Shown here piece after piece: positions 34,221 to 47,295 of a stretch of DNA of 64,000 bases. The position numbers were made by a program, and so were the translations under genes. The notes under the pieces are model-generated. The model saw only the letters and a program-made list of their open reading frames with translations. It ran no database searches and had not been told where the DNA came from. Each line of letters begins with the position of its first letter. The stretch's first letter is position 1. This DNA comes from Episyrphus balteatus. Lineage: Eukaryota; Arthropoda; Insecta; Diptera; Syrphidae. The DNA is taken from positions 36,639,554 to 36,703,553 of the forward strand of contig NC_079137.1 in the NCBI RefSeq assembly GCF_945859705.1. Reading direction: 5' to 3'.

Positions 34221-34885
34221 TAGAGATGCCGCGAACATTCGGCCACTATTCGGTATTCGGCCTATTTTTCTGGTATTCGGTATTCGGCCGAATAGTTTAA
34301 CTATTCGGCCAAACACCTAATACCAAATGGAGAAGAAAAATGACTTAAATTATTATACCAAAATGTGTGTTTTATTAAAAAATTTTAGTACTCATAATCT
34401 ACTAAAGGCAACTTGTGGTGAATGAAAACTATTTGTTCCGCATTTGTTGGTAGTAAACGATTACGTTTATCTTCGTAGACTATTGCTGCTTCGAAAAATA
34501 GTCTTTCGCTGTAAACACTTGTAGATAGACTTTAGAAAATGTTGTCAAAATATGAAATTTTGTAGTATTTGTTGACCACCACTTGTATGGGTCCGCCGTT
34601 CGATCTTGGCGAACAGTCCTCATATATAATTCGACCTTTGCAGTAGTAGGTAGTGTGTTCAGAGTTCAGACATTTACATATCTTAAAAGTAGTTCAGTTA
34701 TTCATCGTTACAATACGATGTTGTTGGGAATTTTTTAAGCCACATCTATTCTTGAGACAAAGTATAAAATTTTTGAAATTACCAACGTTTTTTTCTGAGT
34801 GTCCTTGGCCGAATATTCGGTATTCGGCCGAGGAGCGTGGCCAAATATTCGGTATTCGGCCAAATCAATGTTCGCGGCATCTCTA
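34221..34885. mobile_element. 665-bp nonautonomous hAT element, CGGTATTCGGCC repeats
   Basis: The perfect 8-bp duplication ATTTTAAT lies at 34213-34220 and 34886-34893. The ends TAGAGATGCCGCGAACATT are exact inverted repeats for 19 bp. Subterminal copies of CGGTATTCGGCC and its complement crowd both ends (34247-34313 and 34806-34862). No transposase is present. The clean duplication and the intact ends suggest relatively recent insertion. Confidence 0.92.
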
Positions 34886-34893
34886 ATTTTAAT

Positions 34894-37800
34894 CTTTAAT
34901 CATCTTAAATTAATGCCAAAAAGAAAAACCCTCTCCGTCTAGCGAAACCTTTCATATTTGTTTCCTATTTTAATTCATTAATAATCCTTGTACTAAATGA
35001 AGTGATATAAATTACGTTTTAAATTTAATTTCAATAATAACTACTTGCGATTTCAATCTGTGTAACCATTTGTGTTAACCTAAAAGGCAAAACGAAAAAA
35101 CCTATTGAACTTGCATTCTTTACAAAAATTAAAAGTGTTTCTTAAGTCTGGCAATACTGCACCTCTCACCTACGCACCAGAGAAAGCGAACTCATTTCTA
35201 TCTTGTGTAACAAATGATTTACTAGAATTTAAAAATAAATTATATAGGTACCTTTTATACAAATTCACGTGTATCTATCAACAATGTAAATTTTAGTAGC
35301 ACATTGAAAATTAATTATAAGCGTGCAATATTAAAATGCTTACTCTACCGCGCCGGCAGCGTCGACGACTTTCAGACATGCAAATTGAAGGATTTGCATG
35401 TTGTTTGCTATTAAACGCTTTTTTTATTTACATATTTATTTTTTCTCTTTTTTTATAAAATTTGTGTCTGTGTTATTTAAAAATAAATTACTTTGTGTCA
35501 AATAAAACAAATAAATGTTTGGGTGGATTTTATATTCATTTTTTTTTGTCTCACATGCTAGCCGTTTACTTTGGGATTTCGTCATTTTAAATAAGTATGT
35601 AGGTAATCCGGTTTTATTTGAAAGAATATATTTTGCTTAAAGTGAAGATTGAATTTTAAATCAACACAAATCAAATAATAAACAACACAAAAAGTTATAA
35701 ACAACACAAAACTTTGAGTCAAATTTTAAGCTTTTATTTTCAAGAAGGTTAACATTTGAGTTCTAATGAATGTGTAATTATTTTTTGCTAATATTGCACT
35801 TGGTAGCAATATTCTGAATGATGAAGATAATGTAATAATTAATTAGTACATTTATAGAACTCTCAACAGGTGCAAACTTTTATGAATGGGGGGTTATTTG
35901 TTGAAGCAGATTAATATATTTATCAACACAGCTAAGACGCATTTAAATGACTAACAGAAAACTACTATTACATTTTGTGCCGCAAACAATGAATAGAATC
36001 AATTAAAAAATTACATTTATATATCGTCAGGCGTCAATTCCAAAGTTACATGTAAAGGCAATGCCCAGTTTACTTTAGAGTCTTGGCCAAGAATGACAAG
36101 ATTGATTTTGATCCATTAATGAATCGATGAAAAATAATAATAAATTGGCCACAAAAAGGGAAATTAATGATTTAGAAAGAAAAAAGATTTTGGTTTCATA
36201 TAAAAGTTTTGTTTGCTTATCTTTAAATTCAAACTTTCATACATGTTTTTTCTATGTTTAGTGCATATGATAGATAAGTCTAAGCTTTTTGAACAACAAC
36301 TTTTTTGAGCGATCTTTGGCACACCGGAATACAAAAACTTAGTGATTGCATGTTCTAAGCTACTCAATATAGATTGACAATTCGTTGAAACAGTCAGGAT
36401 TGTCTGCTAGTTCTAAGGCTCTGAGGCTGAATAAAGGAATCTCTATAGGACATACATGGTACATGTAAAACAAAAAAATTTAAGCCCAGAAATGTAAATC
36501 GGTAACTACTGTATCACGAAATTTTAAGATCAAAATAATTTTTCTACGTCATTCATTTCGCATTTTATGATCAGTTATTTTGCGAAAAACCTACGTCACC
36601 TTTCATTTGATATCAAACTCGTTCGTTTACAATCTTAGGCATAGTCCATTAACTTTAATTTAATGCTCGCCATAAAAACAAACAAAAACAATGATAGCGT
36701 TTAAAATAATTCCTTTCTTCATAAGTTTTTGAAAATATAAAGAAAGAAGTAAATATTATTTGTCTAAAGCTAAGATTAGATGATCAAGCCTCTGACGTAA
36801 AATTTATGTTTTCTTTGTATAATCTTTTTGATACAGAATTTGACGCAAGAGTGCTAAAAGTTTTTATTGTTTAACATTGGCCTCTTAATCGTCACTTTAC
36901 TATTGCACTTTAAACGGATTTTGGGGGCAAAATACATTAACATATTACTGTTTAAATTAAGTACAGTGAGTCTTAAAGTTAAGAAATGCGGTATGACGAA
37001 TCACATCCGGTGCCAGGAAAAAAGTCATTTATTAGTTCAAATTAAGAACATAGTTTAAAAGTTAAGAAATCCGGGGCAGGGAAAACACAGAAATTGAACT
37101 TCTGATTTTGCTAGATAAAAGAATATCTACAAAGTATTAAAACTTAAAAGTGTTATGTACTTTATTCTTAAACAAACAATTGGCATATATTGAAGAACCT
37201 GACAGAAATAATAAATCCCTCCACTTTAGGTCTAAAATATCAAACTAATATTACTAAATTCAATGCAGTCTAGACAACTAGACACGCATGTGCGATTAAC
37301 AATATTGTTTGATAGAGTTAATGATTTTTCAGCTAAAACTACATTCCGATCGATATAAATTTTACTCTTGTTCATTAGTGCAAAACGAAGAAAGAATTTT
37401 TTATATCTTGCACACTATATTTGCTATGGTTGAATAAAAATTACAAAGTTGCATAACTACAAATAAAATAACTTTTCTACATACTCAGTGAGCTTAAGAA
37501 AAACTTAAAATGAATCTTTTTTTATAATGACTCGACGACGTAATTAACAACAATTTTTTCCACCATTTTGATGTATAGGTACTGATGTTCTATTCAAACA
37601 AAGATAAGGAATGACCTCGCTGTATTTGTATTTCTATGAAATATTTTCTAAAAGCAAAGTTTAAGTTTATAATACATATTATATTGATAAGGCCCAATCA
37701 AATTGATTGACTAAAAGGCCTTTTGCAAAAAAAAAAAAACATGTTCTATGATTAATATTGGTCTGGTCATTTTAAAGATAACCTTAAAGGCAAACTTTGC

Positions 37801-38830
37801 CTCATTGGTTATGAACCAATCGATAAGGTGATACGTGAAAGTCCATTCAAATTAAAATAAGTTATATATTGGCAATAAAAACCAAACTCTAAGAAGTGTT
37901 TGTACTTTAACCAGACAAAAATTTTCACCAAAAAGAAGAAGGTGAAATAATTGGAAATTTTTAGGAAACGAGATTATAGGAAAGAAAAAGATAAGATCAA
38001 TAGAAATATTACAGTCCGAGTCACTTTGATTATTACATCAAATAAAAATTTAAAATATTATTTTTTGTTAATTATCGTTAATTATAATAAATTAATAATA
38101 TTAAAAAGTGTTCCTAATTAATTTTACCACACTGTAGTGTTCGATTGTGTTTGATAACATACTTGAATATTTTCAATGATAAAACAAACATTTTTATTAA
38201 TTTACTGATAGTTACATTCTTTAATTTATTTATTTATTTTTTTTTTTAATTTTGTAGATATTAGTATTTTATCAGATCATAAAATATAAATTTAATTGCT
38301 ATAAACATATCTTCATTTAAGCTCCAATATCTATAGGTACTCTTAAGTATTTTATCTGATTTTAGAAACCTTTTTTATACATTAAAACAAGTACTTCGTG
38401 AAGCTTAATAAAAAGAAACTTATAGTATAATGAAAAATAATAATGTAAACCACAGTAAAGAAACCACATTTACACACCAGATATCAAGTTGATTGACATC
38501 AAACAACTTTCCACGTCTAGGTTTTTTATGCTTGTCAAAATGTAGCTGCATTACATTGCCAAGTCATCAAATGTTCTGTGGTGACTGTCCGTTTTGTACG
38601 GGTTTTTTGACACTTTATCAATCGATTGTGCAGTTGTGAATTTTAGAATTTAGATATGATTTATCTGGCTAAATGCAATGGGATAAAAGTAGCTTGCAGT
38701 ACCTACTTATATTTATTGTCAAAATTTAAAATTGCAGAAAATTTAGCCTGCAACTGAGGAAAAAGTTTACATTTCTACTCGTGTAGATGTAAAGCAATTT
38801 CATCTTGTATTTTTTACGAGAAAAAAGTTA
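34894..38830. other. Intergenic, no gene recognised
   Basis: Nothing coding. The one distinctive site is the paired octamer at 35377-35400. The rest is AT-rich, unique-looking sequence that may be upstream regulatory or 5' intronic DNA of pyruvate carboxylase. Confidence 0.4.
35377..35400. promoter_or_regulatory. Inverted pair of POU-octamer-like sites
   Basis: CATGCAAAT and its exact complement ATTTGCATG are separated by TGAAGG. Each half contains the ATGCAAAT octamer bound by POU-domain factors. They sit next to a short GC-rich block (CGCGCCGGCAGCGTCGACGA) at 35350-35369. Function is inferred from motif only. Confidence 0.4.
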
Positions 38831-38837
38831 CCTTTTC

Positions 38838-39056
38838 ACTGAGGGAAAAAATAAATTGAAGTTGAAACGTCGTTGTTTCAAAGATGAACTACTTTGATTT
38901 ATGTGACTTTAAGATACGAAACCATAAAAAAATTAACCTTTTTCCATGTTGATTTTAAAATGTTCATCTTCAAACGCAAAATCATTCCGAATAATAGTTA
39001 AATCAATGTGGTTTTCATTGATTTTACGTTGTTTTATGGTGGCTTTTCCCTCAGTG
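38838..39056. mobile_element. 219-bp MITE, CACTGAGGGAAAA ends
   Basis: CACTGAGGGAAAA at the left and TTTTCCCTCAGTG at the right are perfect inverted repeats, with weaker pairing inward (AAACAACG/CGTTGTTT). A lone related end, TTTTCTCTCAGTG, is at about 40002-40014. No target duplication was resolved. Confidence 0.65.
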
Positions 39057-41159
39057 TAGAAATCTGAAATTGAAAATATAGGTTAATATTCAGAAGCTAT
39101 ATTTAGGATATTTAAAAAGGTACTTATCTACGTCCAAACATTGTTATAGCCGAAAATCAGAATTAACATCTTTAAAAATAAGTATCAATACAAACACTAA
39201 GTATATCATAAATCTTTCAACGCACTTAAACGATACTGTACTGCGTTATTATTATTATTGCCTCAAACAATACTAATTACCCACACGAGATTAATTTAAA
39301 CAATCTGCCTTATGTTTGAACAAACACGAGACAACAAAAAGAAATAAAAAGTGAAAAACCTCACGATTCGCATTTTCAATTAATATCACATCGCGTATAT
39401 ACATACATTGTGAAAACATGCAAGTAACAGAAAAAAAATGATGTTGTATTCCTATTTTTATATTTATTTTTAGCCAAAGCATATGCTTCAACGTCAACGT
39501 CATCATTTCATCAGATACAAATTCAGATTCTATTGAGATAGCTTACCAATTAAGTAAAGTCGTCGACCAAGAGATTCATCATTATAAGTGTCATTGAATT
39601 GAGACATTGAGAGCACTTTTACTACTATGCTTCGAGTAGGTCATAGACTTATTTTTTTAATTAATTTATCAATCAAAGCATGTCTGCAAAATAGTTGTTA
39701 ACGAAGTCTAACGCAGTCTAGTTTAGATATAATTTGTTTGATGTAGCAAACACTTTAATTATATGAGATTGTATGCCGCGTTCTATACCAACTATTGGCA
39801 AAGAGTATTTCTAACTTGTGGTTGGTAATTGTTATCGACTTTCACTGACCCTCTATCCCGAAATCGTTACATAATGCTGTGATAACAGCATGAATTTTGG
39901 TGTCAAAATAATTTTCATGACCATTACGAATTATGTCTTTCAACGTTGATTAAATAAAAATCAAAAATGTAAAGTATTAAATTTAACATTTTTTTTTATT
40001 TTCTCTCAGTGTATATTTGAATTATATTTCATCAATAGATTTGACTTAATTCACTATTAACATGTAAATGTGCAAAGAACGAGCCCATTGAAATTATTGA
40101 CTGCTGAGAAAAAACTTGTTTTACGAAACTTCATAATCACATGAGGGCATTCACTCGCTAAGAATGGAGATGCCGATCTGAAAACCGGGCCCAGTTGTTG
40201 CACTTTTTATGCTCTTGACTTATCTACTTGTGTGCTTTTGACTTTGATTGTCCTTGATAATTCGTTTAGAATGTATACATAATAAATGCAAGTTTGTTCA
40301 AGGTATATTGAGTCAGCCCAGCACAGTCGTAAACTAAACAGTCAAATAAAGAATTATAGCGACTATTAATATTTTTTGTTATCGTTGACTCTAAATAAAC
40401 TAATAAATTAGAAATTTTTATTTTGAGGAATTTAATTAACAAAAAGGTAATTTATGCTAGGTAAAATGTTATAATTATCGTTTTTTTAAAGACTGTCATC
40501 ATCCATTATCATAATTAGGTGTGAACAGTAAAATGTAATGTATATTCATTACTGAGTTGACATTTGTTGAGGATTATTAGAAAAGTTTTTAATAGCAAGC
40601 CTTTTATTCATTAATTACCAGATAAAACAGATCCAGATAATAATTTGTGTTTTGATTTGAATCAGACTGCTGTTTCATTTGAAAAAAAAAAAATAATTAT
40701 AATGTTTTATCATACGTCCGTTAAGTCAATCATTTTTGAAAAGCTATATAGGATTTCTTAGAAAAGGTTTATCCAATCGTTGTGTACTGTACATTGTACA
40801 ACCAATTACTGCTTGGATATGCTATATCAATTAAATTTTTATTTAATTGATTTAAGTGAGCGTTGATATTTGTTGTGTTTTCTTTTTTATTTTTAAGAAA
40901 TTTGTTTCTCCAAACCATTTTTTTTATTTGTGGCTTTTTAATTTACAATATTGCTAAATAAAAATAGATCGCTTACAAATACATATTCAAATACACCAAG
41001 TTCTTTGTAAAAGAACTAACTATATTCTGCTTATAAAGACAGTAAATTGGTGTTGCCTTTTAATTAAATGTGATTTTTTTTTTGGCTTCAATTAAATAAT
41101 GCGAGGAAACCATTGTCGCATCTTTCATTATGAAGGAAAGTAGGCCCTTTGAAAATATG
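39057..41159. other. Intergenic, nothing recognised
   Basis: AT-rich with no supported gene or complete repeat, apart from the lone MITE end near 40010. Confidence 0.4.
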
Positions 41160-41161
41160 TA

Positions 41162-41450
41162 CATATCGTCGGCGTAAAGCAAAATTGTTCTAAATCCACT
41201 TTTTAACGAAAATGAGTTAACGATGCAGTTTTACTAATTTGAGGGTGCTCTTTCCGAATTTGAAAACCTACAAATGAGTTAAACTTGTATATTTTATTCA
41301 AGAGAAAAGAACAAACTTTATAAAAAAACATAACTTGAATGCAAACGAGCAGAAAATTGTCGCTTTCAACCAATTTGAAACTTAAAAATCGTCCCCTGTA
41401 AAATTTGCTTTTTGTGACTTGAAACAATTTTGCTTTACGGCGACGATATG
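41162..41450. mobile_element. 289-bp MITE, CATATCGTCGGC ends, TA-flanked
   Basis: The left end CATATCGTCGGCGTAAAGCA and right end (complement of CATATCGTCGCCGTAAAGCA) pair for 27 of 28 bases. TA flanks both sides. The outermost CATATCGTCGG also ends the small element at 57077-57162, so both belong to one TA-inserting family. Confidence 0.8.
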
Positions 41451-41452
41451 TA

Positions 41453-43960
41453 TAATTATATTAAGGAAATATTAAGGACAAAGTGTTATGTTGTATGTCC
41501 ATTTGTTTTTTGTTTTAATAAAACCCAATTTTGTGTTTTTTTTGGAAACAATGCTCTTTTGAAAGTTGAATTCAAATTGAAATATTCTAACATCACTTCA
41601 AAACAGTCTTTTTAGTTATGAAATTTACAACTTTTTGTTTCTATTATTTTATCTATGCGAACAACTGAGGTGGTATAAAATCAAACCTTGCCAAAGCGGA
41701 CAAATATATCTTTAGATATTGAACTTAAAAAAAAAAACGTATGGAAACGCTAATACGCAAATAAATTTGGGTTTAAATTTCGGCAATTGAAGCCATCCGA
41801 AAAAAAACATATGTAACGAAAATTTTAGTTGCAATTTTTGAACGAAAAAGTGTCCTAAGGTTTGGTGGTGGAGTTTGCTTTTTTCGTATGTTTTACTTGC
41901 ATTACCAATCCAATCTTTTCACATTCTAAAATAACTCAGCTTTTAAACGCTTTGAGCTCATGCAATTTTACTTCTACTTTCATCATCTCTATCTCCATCA
42001 AAACTTTGCACCGAAGAAATTGCTCAATATTTTTATATCTCTTTTTGAAAAGCCGCTTTTTCTCCTTTAACCAAAATATTTATTTCCAAACAGAAACTCG
42101 ATTATTGTTAAGTTATTTTAAATTGACAAAGTCTGAGAATTCGTTTTCGTTAAAAAGCTACATATCTTTGTAAACAAGAAAAAAAGGTAGGCCTTGACTG
42201 AATTAAGTACAGCCCTGTTAAAACTGTTAAACTGTTTTCCCATTAAAATAGTTTGTCACTAGATTGTCACGCCAGTCGTCAATTTGTTGGTGTGTTATAT
42301 GAGTTGATAGTGGACTTTGAACAGTGATTCGCTATTTTCATAAACAAATGTTTATATACATACTAAAAAACACATTCACACATACAAACATTTAACTCCG
42401 CACATTTTTAGTAGGTATAATATAATCATCTCAAGAAAGTTGTAGTCGTTTTGTTGAAAAGATAAGAAAACCAATGCAAACAAATCAATTAAACTTAAAT
42501 TTAATTTACATTAACACTGTTGTATTAATGAAAAAAAAAGGAAATAAATAAATTTACTTTACGTCGTAAAAATAGATTGTTCCAATAATATAAATTATTT
42601 TATTAGTGTAGGTACAGCAAAATATGATTTATTATTTAAAGAATTTTGTAAAAGATTTATTACAGTTTTACATGAATCTATATTGATTATATTGGTTTTA
42701 GCGGTTAAAGTGGTCTTAAAAAAATTAATGGTTTTAATTATAAAAATTAATCATTTAATTGTGAGGGATCTATTGAATAATTTTGAAACCAATTCATTTT
42801 GACAGCACTTTGATGCATGAAAAGTAAGCAAATTTAAAATGTTAAAAATATTTATTGCAGTAATAAATAGTGTTTTAAGATCCATTGGATGTGGTCTAAG
42901 CTTGACGTGCAGAAACATAATTTTCGAACCGTATCGTTCTACAAAGTTTTGATAACCTTACTGAAGCATTAGATAATATCGCAAACAATTTGCAAGGTAC
43001 ATTGAATAAGAATGAAATCGATAGTTTACAATTTGTCATTTGTTTTCACAGATATAAAAATCACTGGTTAAAGAAACACCCTTTCGATTTTTGAAACATT
43101 CCTTGTTGAATTAAATTTTATTTAATCTATCCCAAGCAAACTATACACTTATTCATTTTTCAATTTTTCCCATAGAAGCTACATTACATACCTTAAAATA
43201 AATAATCGTGAATTATGTATCAATTTAGTTAAAGACTTAAATGTAATTTAAATTTTTGTTGAGTACGTAATTCTGTTACGTCTGTGTCAAATGTCAAAAC
43301 ATGAATGTCTTTCTGTTCGGTAGAGAAGACAAAATAAATTATTGTTCGCGGCGTGTTTATTAAATATTCGTGATCACTTTGACTATAACGATCTTTATTA
43401 CACCTAAGAGCTTTATTCTTACAATAATTTGCATAAACTATTCACTAGAATGTGAAGTAGGTACAGTTTTAAAGCGGAAGAAAAATGCATAATAATTTGC
43501 TTTTTTTTTTATTTATTTAAAGTGGGTCATTGCATGCGCGATTATATTTAATTTCAAAATTCTCGACCAAGTTCTTTAATTTAATAACTATCATTAAAAT
43601 TGGATAGCTGTTATTGTATTTTATATGCAACTTATTTCCAATAAACAATAAATGAAGCTCATTTATAATTCAATTTGGTTACTTGTTTTGTATTAAGTGC
43701 AATTGATTTGTACAAAATTATTTGTTTACGAGTTTTTTTAAGCTAAAAAGATTTTTTTCATTAGCATTCAGACAGTAACTTGAAAGACAAACTTGTATCT
43801 ATCAAAATAACCAGAAATAATCTAAACAGTAACAACAACTTAATTTTCTATAGGAAAAAGCAAATTATAAGCTTACTTTTACATTTTGTATATCCTCCTA
43901 AGACATCAAATAAAAAAAAAAAAAAAAAAAAAAAAACAGTTTATTAACTTTCAAGAAAAT
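41453..43960. other. Intergenic, nothing recognised
   Basis: No gene supported. A pure A run of 25 bases lies at 43912-43936, directly after AAAT. Confidence 0.4.
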
Positions 43961-43968
43961 ATGTACAT

Positions 43969-44111
43969 TAGGGTGGTCCTTATATTTGATTTTTTCCGAA
44001 ATTCCACGGTAGATGGACATCAATTAGTTCTATATAGCGAACAAAATCTATAATTTTGGCATAACTGGATGTCGGCTATCCAACTGTATTTCCCGGATAC
44101 GAATCACCCTA
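43969..44111. mobile_element. 143-bp hAT MITE
   Basis: The perfect 8-bp duplication ATGTACAT lies at 43961-43968 and 44112-44119, and is itself palindromic. The ends TAGGGTG and CACCCTA are inverted. A lone TAGGGTGGTCC end on the reverse strand is at 26917-26927. Confidence 0.8.
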
Positions 44112-44119
44112 ATGTACAT

Positions 44120-44862
44120 AGGTAGGCTAAAGAGTTATGATCAGAAGAATTTCGATCTTGGTTAAAATATACTGATGAAAATATTGGAAAATGCATACAA
44201 TTCTGACTATGATTAAAAGGCTTTGTTAAGTAATCGGGTTTTTATTTTTTAACTTTCTGTAATTTTTTGTTGGGAGCTCATAAAGATAATAATGTGATTC
44301 CGTCAATCGGTCAACTTGTCAAATTTCGTTCTCCATGAAACTACGAGTACGTAGGTGTTTCTATAAAAAAAATGGTCCAAAATAATTTATATTTAGACAC
44401 GGTAATTTTTATGATGTATCTACTTTACCTATATACATTTGTATGTAATGTGAAATGTCTATGCTATATTTATTTAAGAATCGATACCATTCGGGTAAAT
44501 TTATTTTCTTGATTAACAGTTTTCTTTCGCATTAGCCTTGTCTATCTATGTTTCTTTTTATTTCAAAAACTTTTATATTGGCTTGTATCCAAATTGTGCT
44601 AATTAATATACGTACCTATGTTTTTTTCAATGGAATTTTGAAATTCCTAATTTTTAGCTCATCACGTGTAAGGCCCGTAATAAGAAAAAAATAAAATTTA
44701 TTATTATTCACCTTTCTTTGATTTTAATCAGTCAATAGTAGCAGACTCCGAAATAAAATTTGAGTGGGTTAAAGGCACACGTAAGCATTATCTTTTTGAT
44801 AAGATAATTTTTTTTAAGTCAATGATAATTAAAAAATGTATACATCATACTAAAATAATACA
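44120..44862. other. Intergenic, nothing recognised
   Basis: AT-rich unique-looking sequence with no supported feature. Confidence 0.4.
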
Positions 44863-44983
44863 TACACTTCGCGTCACTTGAATAGAAACAACAATTTTTC
44901 TTTAGAAAATAGCGATTGGCGCTTCGGTGAGGTAACTTAGTAGATTTTTGGTTTTGCATTTTCAAAGAAGAACTTTTAACAAT

Positions 44984-45757
44984 AAGATAAGAAATTTAAA
45001 ATTCGATATTTTGAAGAAATTTCATAAGTAGTATAAAAAAATTAAATCTGTTTTTATAATTAATAAAACTCCGTTTCAAAATATCTTAAAAAAAAAAACA
45101 AATATGCCATTTTATTTCTCGTATAAAAAGGTATTTTTAGAAAAAAAATTTTGAAAATTGTAGGAGCCGTTTTTTAAAAAAATAATTTTTTATATATAAA
45201 ATTTTTTTAACATTTTTCAAAAAAAAAGTTGGTATGCCATTTTGAAGAAATAATTAATTTACACATAAAAACTAAATTTCAAAATTTTTCATTGATCCGT
45301 TTTCAAAAAATTGATTTTTCAAAAAAAAATTTTGAAATATTTTTTAAAAAACCAAAAATGCGTTTTTTGAAAATTTTCTAAAATTTTAATATTATCTTTA
45401 CTAACACACTTTTGTATAAAAATTTAAATCGGGTTAATTTTGTACGAGATATTCAGAAACGAAAAAAACCGTTCTATGACAGGTACCGTTAATAACGGTA
45501 CAAAAAATATTTTTTTTATTTAAAAAGTTGGCCCTTATGTGTAGTATTAAACACACAAATTTTAATCAGAATCGTTAGAGCCGTTTTTGAAAAAAATTAA
45601 CTTTTCTATTTCCGTTATATGGCAGGTACCGTTAGTTTTGGTCATAAAAAAAAAATTTCAATTTCCCCTCTAGGGAATCACCAAAAACTGCTAACTACCA
45701 AGTTTGAAGAAAATCACTTCACTCGTGTAGGCTGCAGCTCCAGATAGAGACAGACAC

Positions 45758-45806
<49 letters not shown>

Positions 45807-45925
45807 ATTGCCGGACCCACTTTTTTGGCATTCTCCATCATCGTAATGTCATGTAAAATTGTTATCTCGAGTTCGATTTTTTTTACGAATCCTAAACTTG
45901 CCCTATAGTACCTATATCGCAAGTA
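44984..45925 (-). mobile_element. Helentron/DINE-like element, copy 2, inserted in foldback arm
   Basis: Comparison with the uninterrupted right arm of the foldback (47160-47190) defines the insertion between ACTTTTAACAA and AAAAATCCAAAACAG. On the reverse strand it shows the same block order as copy 1 at 29745. It carries a 12-unit GACA/GTCT microsatellite. ACGGTACCTGTCATAGAACG and ACGGTACCTGCCATATAACG form an internal direct repeat (reverse strand). No coding capacity. Confidence 0.65.
45759..45806 (+). repeat. (CAGA)n microsatellite, 12 units
   Basis: Pure tetranucleotide tract at the position where GTCY tracts occur in DINE/mini-me elements. Confidence 0.95.
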
Positions 45926-47295
45926 AAAATCCAAAACAGAAACCGTGTGGCTACTAGTTGCGTTTTTTCGCATTACTTCACAAAAAACAGTTTTATTTTT
46001 GCGTCGATGAAAAATCATGGACAACACTAATTTTAGTAAAGCAGTATTAAAATTTGACATTATTTGCACATTATTACCAATTATGGGCTACGAGCTACCA
46101 CTAGACATCACAGAAAATGCTTAAATAGTAGCTAGCATTGGAAATGCACTTGCACTATGCAAAATCGCGAAAGATATTGGAAAATTTGCCAAATTTGTAT
46201 GAGAATACTTTTAAAATATCGTAAACTAGTGATTGAATAAAAAAAATAAGAAAGGCGAGACCCAAATCAAGAGCAGAGAAAAAAATAATTTAAAAACTAG
46301 CAGCAATTTCCTTCACTTTGCCGCTAAAATCGGTCAAAAACGTGGTGTTAGTGCGATGGTAATGTATTGGTTTGTTCCATCATGGAAGTTATAAAAGGTG
46401 CACAACATTTAAAAAGCCTCAAAATGCAAAATAACAACATTTTAAGTTCTACTAAGATTACAAAAAAGTTAACTATTTTATAGTTGCATTCGAACTGAAA
46501 AGAAGTGAGGTAAAGAGTAGTTTTTTAAAGGAAAACATACCAACTCAGATGGACCACGTTAATATTAGTCCTATTTTATTGGTTTATGATGTGCAATAGC
46601 AAAATTGAAGCTTCACGCTTCGAAAAAAGATGCAAACTTTTACAAAGAAATAATGGAAGAAGCTCTTGGGAAGTTTAGGAACGTGGAAAAACAACCCTCT
46701 TAGAGATTGCACAAGGAGAGTTCCAGAAAAAAACAACGCAATAGAAACAAAACAGATCCATTCCGGATGAAAACGAAAGTTTATTTCACTTATTCAAACC
46801 TTAAATTGTAGAACATGTCATTTTCTTAATTTGTAAGAAGTTACCAAACACTTTTATCACTTTCTCCAATTAGGTCCACGATTGTGTACAGTACAAGTGC
46901 ATTTTCAATGTTTAATTCTATTTATGCATTTTCTGTGGTGCCTAATGGTAGCTCGTAGCCCATAATTGGTTATAATGTGCAAATAATGTCAAAGTAAAAT
47001 ATTGCTTTACTAAAATTAGTGTTGTCCATGATTTTTCATCATTTTTATTTAATTTAAGAGCTTGTTTCTATTCAAGTGACGCAAAAATAAAACTGTTTTT
47101 TGTGAAGTAATGCGAAAAAACGCAACTAGTAGCCACACGGTTGCTGTTTTGGGTTTTTTGTTTTTACAACATTGTTTGTTAAAAGTTCCTCTTTGAAAAT
47201 GCAAAACCAAAAATCTACTAAGTTACCTCACCGAAGCGCCAATCGCTATTTTCTAAAGAAAAATTGTTGTTTCTATTCAAGTGACGAGTAGTGTA

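Larger units (their letters stand above)
44865..47293. mobile_element. Tc1/mariner-like foldback element with decayed transposase
   Basis: The outer arms pair over about 120 bp and share GTCACTTGAATAGAAACAAC, TTGGCGCTTCGGTGAGGTAA and more. An inner pair (about 45925-46110 and 46910-47165) shares CCGTGTGGCTACTAGTTGCG. TA borders both ends (44863-44864, 47294-47295), the Tc1/mariner duplication. In the centre, frames such as GVSAMVMYW (about 46346) and DANFYKEIMEEAL (about 46630) recall Tc1-type transposase stretches but are broken by stops; this is a tentative reading. A Helentron-like copy interrupts the left arm. Confidence 0.7.

Noticed and set aside
38838..39056. Chapaev (CACTG-end) assignment for the CACTGAGGG MITE
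   Set aside because: The flanking 4-mers TTTT and TAGA do not match, so the superfamily was left open.
43912..43936. Processed retrocopy ending in poly(A)
   Set aside because: The 25-A run follows AAAT, but no coding similarity or target duplication was found upstream.
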